A stretch of 7,517 nt of DNA. It comes from an uncultured Clostridia bacterium (GTDB lineage: Bacteria > Bacillota > Clostridia > Lachnospirales > Lachnospiraceae). The stretch is from NCBI GenBank assembly GCA_947178045.1, contig CAMWWR010000083.1, forward strand, positions 1 through 7,517. Direction: 5' to 3'. A program made the position numbers and the translations under genes. The notes beneath the pieces are model-generated. The model worked only from the letters and a program-made list of their open reading frames with translations. It was not told the origin of the DNA and searched no databases. Below are positions 6,104 to 7,517 of this stretch, one piece after another (the first letter of the stretch is position 1; each line of letters starts with the position of its first letter).

Positions 6104-6173
6104 CCCCTCATGCGGGGGTAGGCAGTCGTGCGAAAGCTGACGCACGACGACCACCCACCCCGCACACGAGGGG
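6104..6173. repeat. Nested GC-rich stem-loop of about 70 nt
   Basis: Three stems nest inside one another: CCCCTC 6104-6109 with GAGGGG 6168-6173; TGCGGGG 6111-6117 with CCCCGCA 6158-6164; and GTCGTGCG 6125-6132 with CGCACGAC 6141-6148 around an 8-nt loop. The inner part contains GCGAAAGC (6130-6137), a sequence known to form an unusually stable DNA mini-hairpin. A competing local hairpin is ACCCCC 6102-6107 with GGGGGT 6114-6119. No T tract follows, so it is not a standard terminator. Confidence 0.7.
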
Positions 6174-6181
6174 CACCAACC

Positions 6182-6210
6182 TTGAGCAGGGAAAAAGAAA
6201 GTTTAACAAT
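6182..6210 (+). promoter_or_regulatory. Weak candidate promoter before the 6230 gene
   Basis: TTGAGC (6182-6187) and AACAAT (6205-6210) are spaced by 17 bp and resemble -35 and -10 boxes, with a poor -10. The region is AT-rich and precedes the first gene after a 304-bp non-coding gap, where a promoter would be useful. It is weak evidence only. Confidence 0.25.
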
Positions 6211-6229
6211 TTAAAGGGGTGAAGTCAAA

Positions 6230-6493
6230 TTGAAAGTTAAAAATAAAGTTACTGGGGCAGAAGGTCAGAGCAATTCTTTTAACCCCCATGCCCTTGCAGA
6301 GATCATTGTCTATTTCCCTGACGGGGACTGTAGCAGTGAATTTATCAGGGACTATGATGTTTATCTGGCAGGAAGGAACAGGTGGGCTGATATGTCGGAC
6401 GCACTGAAGGGGAGGATGCTTATTCCGGATAATCATAACCTCCGCTTTCGGGAACCTGTTGACGAGGCTGAAAGGAAAAGAGGGTGGTATTGA
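6230..6493 (+). CDS. Small phage protein of unknown function (87 aa)
   Basis: I do not recognise the family. The start is TTG at 6230, preceded by AGGGGTGA (6215-6222) at 7-nt spacing. The first in-frame ATG is more than 50 codons in and would remove most of the protein. The product is hydrophilic and compact, with no signal peptide or membrane segment. It has a strand-like stretch AEIIVYFPDGD near residues 23-33, an aromatic-rich middle (DYDVYLAGRNRW), and a charged end (EAERKRGWY). The first third of the gene is less GC-rich than its neighbours. Its TGA overlaps the RusA ATG (TGATG), so the two are probably translated together. A small accessory role in phage DNA metabolism would fit the location but is not shown by the sequence. 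Confidence 0.75.
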   Translation: MKVKNKVTGAEGQSNSFNPHALAEIIVYFPDGDCSSEFIRDYDVYLAGRNRWADMSDALKGRMLIPDNHNLRFREPVDEAERKRGWY

Positions 6494-6885
6494 TGACAAC
6501 AGAGTTTTTTATGAGCATGGTACCGCCGACCTGTACCTGGCAGGAAAAGCAGGTCAGTATGGTAAAGGGCAAGCCAGTGTTCTACATGCCGCCGGAGCTT
6601 AAGATTGCAAAGCAGAAGCTTACGGCACACCTTGGGCAGCATGTTCCGGAGCAGGCATACACGGGCGGGGTACGGCTCATCGTGCGATGGCTCTTCCCGC
6701 GGGGGACGCACCGGGATGGCGAATATAAGACGAGCCGACCGGACACGGACAACCTCCAGAAGATGCTCAAGGACACCATGACACAGCTGCATTACTGGAA
6801 GGATGACGCGCTGGTGGCCTCAGAGCTGGTGGAAAAGTTCTGGGCAGAACATCCAGGGATTTATATCCGGATCGAGGACGTGTGA
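6493..6885 (+). CDS. rusA: RusA-family Holliday junction resolvase (130 aa)
   Basis: Endonuclease that cuts four-way DNA junctions, resolving recombination or replication intermediates before packaging. The RusA active-site pattern is clear: RPDTDN at residues 82-87, K90, and D104-D105. The spacing fits E. coli RusA, where D70, D72, K76 and D91 are essential (D72 to D91 is 19 residues; D86 to D105 here is also 19). Length is typical of the family at about 120-140 residues. The frame opens at a GTG at 6484, but ATG 6493 is preferred because it overlaps the previous TGA and has AGAGGG just upstream. It is the last recognised enzyme of the module and follows a small unknown gene. RusA-type nucleases commonly sit at the downstream end of Firmicutes phage replication modules. 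Confidence 0.93.
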   Translation: MTTEFFMSMVPPTCTWQEKQVSMVKGKPVFYMPPELKIAKQKLTAHLGQHVPEQAYTGGVRLIVRWLFPRGTHRDGEYKTSRPDTDNLQKMLKDTMTQLHYWKDDALVASELVEKFWAEHPGIYIRIEDV

Positions 6886-7217
6886 TGAGCGGAGGGATTA
6901 CTCCAAACCAGACAGAATGGATTTTTAATCGGGCCAGAGACTTTACAAAGCGCTGGGCGGAGAGCCCGCCGTCCAGTGAGAAGGAATGGCAGGAGCTCAT
7001 GGAGCAGGCGCGCGATCTGATGCGGCGGGGAAGGAACCATCCGCTGCTGATGGGGATTATGGTGCAGGTGTTAGAGTGTGTGAACGGCACAGGAGATGAC
7101 GGACGCGGCGGTGCGGATACTGGTGGAGCAGCTGCGGGAGCCGGGAAAGTGCTGAGGCGTTGCTGGCATGAGGAGGAAAGTTGCACTGGTGCAACAAAAG
7201 GGAAGGAGATAACATGA
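6885..7217 (+). CDS. Small phage protein of unknown function, C-terminal part probably out of frame (110 aa)
   Basis: Unrecognised. ATG 6885 overlaps the RusA stop (GTGATG). Residues 1 to about 66 look genuine: a helical, Trp-rich sequence (EWIFNRARDF, KRWAESPP, EWQELMEQA, HPLLMGIMVQVLE). From about base 7080 on, this frame turns Gly/Asp/Ala-rich (GTGDDGRGGADTGG…) and loses its GC-rich third positions. Another frame starting at ATG 7096 then shows strong GC third positions. The natural end is therefore probably near 7080-7099, with a small indel or an overlapping gene after it. The frame does end at TGA 7215-7217, overlapping the next ATG as ATGA, so full-length translation cannot be excluded. 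No catalytic motif or membrane segment is visible. Confidence 0.6.
   Translation: MSGGITPNQTEWIFNRARDFTKRWAESPPSSEKEWQELMEQARDLMRRGRNHPLLMGIMVQVLECVNGTGDDGRGGADTGGAAAGAGKVLRRCWHEEESCTGATKGKEIT
7096..7155 (+). CDS. Short overlapping reading frame, probable gene remnant (19 aa)
   Basis: ATG 7096 opens MTDAAVRILVEQLREPGKC, then TGA at 7153-7155. Nearly every codon ends in G or C, as in the true genes here, and the sequence reads as an amphipathic helix. It overlaps the previous reading frame. The TGA at 7097-7099 would give a typical ATGA stop/start overlap if the upstream gene were shifted by one base. It may be a very small gene or the first part of a truncated longer one. AGGAG directly touches the ATG, so its ribosome site is poorly placed. 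Confidence 0.35.
   Translation: MTDAAVRILVEQLREPGKC
7180..7195. repeat. 16-bp dyad upstream of the last gene
   Basis: GTTGCAC (7180-7186), TG, GTGCAAC (7189-7195) form a perfect 7-bp inverted repeat 7 nt before the ribosome site AAGGAG (7203-7208). It could be an operator or a short hairpin limiting access to the ribosome site. If it is regulatory, this stretch is more likely intergenic than coding. Confidence 0.55.
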
Positions 7218-7517
7218 GCGCAGAAGAGACCAGACGGATAAAAGCAAGGAATCTCAGATACAGGCGGCCGATTGTCCGGGATCTGAATCTTGAGGCCATC
7301 CAGCAGGAGCTGTGGGATATCAAGGATGCGTGCACGGATGTTCAGTGGTACTTTGAAACGGACGAGGAAACGCTGATCAATGTCATGGACGGGGATGAGG
7401 ATGAAGCGTATGAATTCAAAATGATGTTCGGTGATCTGTGTGCGGAATGCGAGCAGATGTCGGAGGATTTGGAGCAGGTGTGGATTCCGGACTGTTTTGA
7501 CCGGTTTTTTGTGGCGG
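7214..7517 (+). CDS. Acidic phage protein of unknown function, 3' end outside the window (at least 101 aa)
   Basis: Open from ATG 7214 to the window edge with no stop. AAGGAG at 7203-7208, 5 nt before the ATG, is a good ribosome site, and ATGA overlaps the previous TGA. The N-terminus is basic (TRRIKARNLRYRRPIVRD), followed by a strongly acidic, aromatic-rich body (LWDIKDACTDVQWYF, DGDEDEAYEFKMMFGDL) and a C-E-x-x-E helix. It has no membrane segment and no motif I can tie to a function. The style is that of conserved hypothetical proteins found after the replication module in Clostridia prophages. Identity beyond this cannot be stated. Confidence 0.8.
   Translation, partial: MSAEETRRIKARNLRYRRPIVRDLNLEAIQQELWDIKDACTDVQWYFETDEETLINVMDGDEDEAYEFKMMFGDLCAECEQMSEDLEQVWIPDCFDRFFVA

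Larger units (their letters stand above)
5902..6173. other. Candidate iteron-type replication origin
   Basis: Non-coding region after the primase-helicase gene, overlapping its last 24 bases. It contains, in order: a degenerate repeat copy, four 36-bp direct repeats (5931-6074), a 14-bp AT palindrome (6070-6083), and a GC-rich nested stem-loop (6104-6173). Direct repeats beside an AT-rich segment, next to or inside the initiator gene, are the known layout of iteron origins in phages and plasmids (for example lambda O). The function is inferred from this layout; a regulator-binding array or a structured RNA is the alternative. Confidence 0.5.

Noticed and set aside
6125..6150. Hammerhead-like ribozyme (GAAA and CUGA near each other)
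   Set aside because: The order of the motifs is wrong and the conserved CUGANGA box is not complete.
5842..6165. Minus-strand frame with repeated AHNH-type peptides
   Set aside because: The peptide repeat arises because 36 bp is a multiple of three. The frame overlaps the end of the primase gene, and the DNA shows dyads and hairpins rather than coding bias.

Overview
This window looks like the DNA replication and recombination module of a tailed phage or prophage from a GC-rich Clostridia host (Lachnospiraceae- or Oscillospiraceae-like). The evidence is the gene set (Sak4-like ATPase, DUF669 protein, SF2 helicase, PriCT-2 primase-helicase, RusA resolvase). All genes lie on one strand with stop/start overlaps of the TGATG or ATGA type, and ribosome binding sites are strong AGGAGG-type Firmicutes sites. 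The taxon is an inference from gene content and style. No host gene, integrase or structural gene is visible, so prophage and free phage cannot be told apart.

Layout. Positions 3-206 hold the 3' end of an upstream gene interrupted by an in-frame TAG. Positions 206-1399 encode a P-loop ATPase resembling Sak4-type recombination proteins, with a long low-complexity linker and a small C-terminal domain. Positions 1400-1586 are a hairpin-rich intergenic leader. Positions 1587-2054 encode a DUF669 protein, probably involved in ssDNA binding. Positions 2054-3661 encode a DEAD/DEAH-type SF2 helicase with a repeated C-terminal helical module. Positions 3655-5925 encode a 756-residue PriCT-2 / AEP-type primase / RepA-like ATPase fusion whose 3' end changes base composition. 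Positions 5926-6229 are non-coding and highly structured: four tandem 36-bp repeats, a 14-bp AT palindrome and a nested GC-rich stem-loop. Positions 6230-6493 encode an unrecognised 87-residue protein. Positions 6493-6885 encode a RusA Holliday-junction resolvase. Positions 6885-7217 encode a small protein whose C-terminal part looks out of frame. Position 7214 to the end is the start of an acidic protein that runs off the window.

How the genes could work together. The primase-helicase would open and prime DNA at an origin. The SF2 helicase would remodel forks or branches. The DUF669 protein and the Sak4-like ATPase would handle single strands and annealing or recombination. RusA would resolve the branched products. 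The most interesting element is the 5902-6173 region just downstream of the primase-helicase gene, which has the composition of an iteron-type replication origin: repeats, then an AT-rich palindrome, then a strong secondary structure. That role is an inference. A second structured region at 1400-1586 may control the DUF669/helicase/primase part of the operon.
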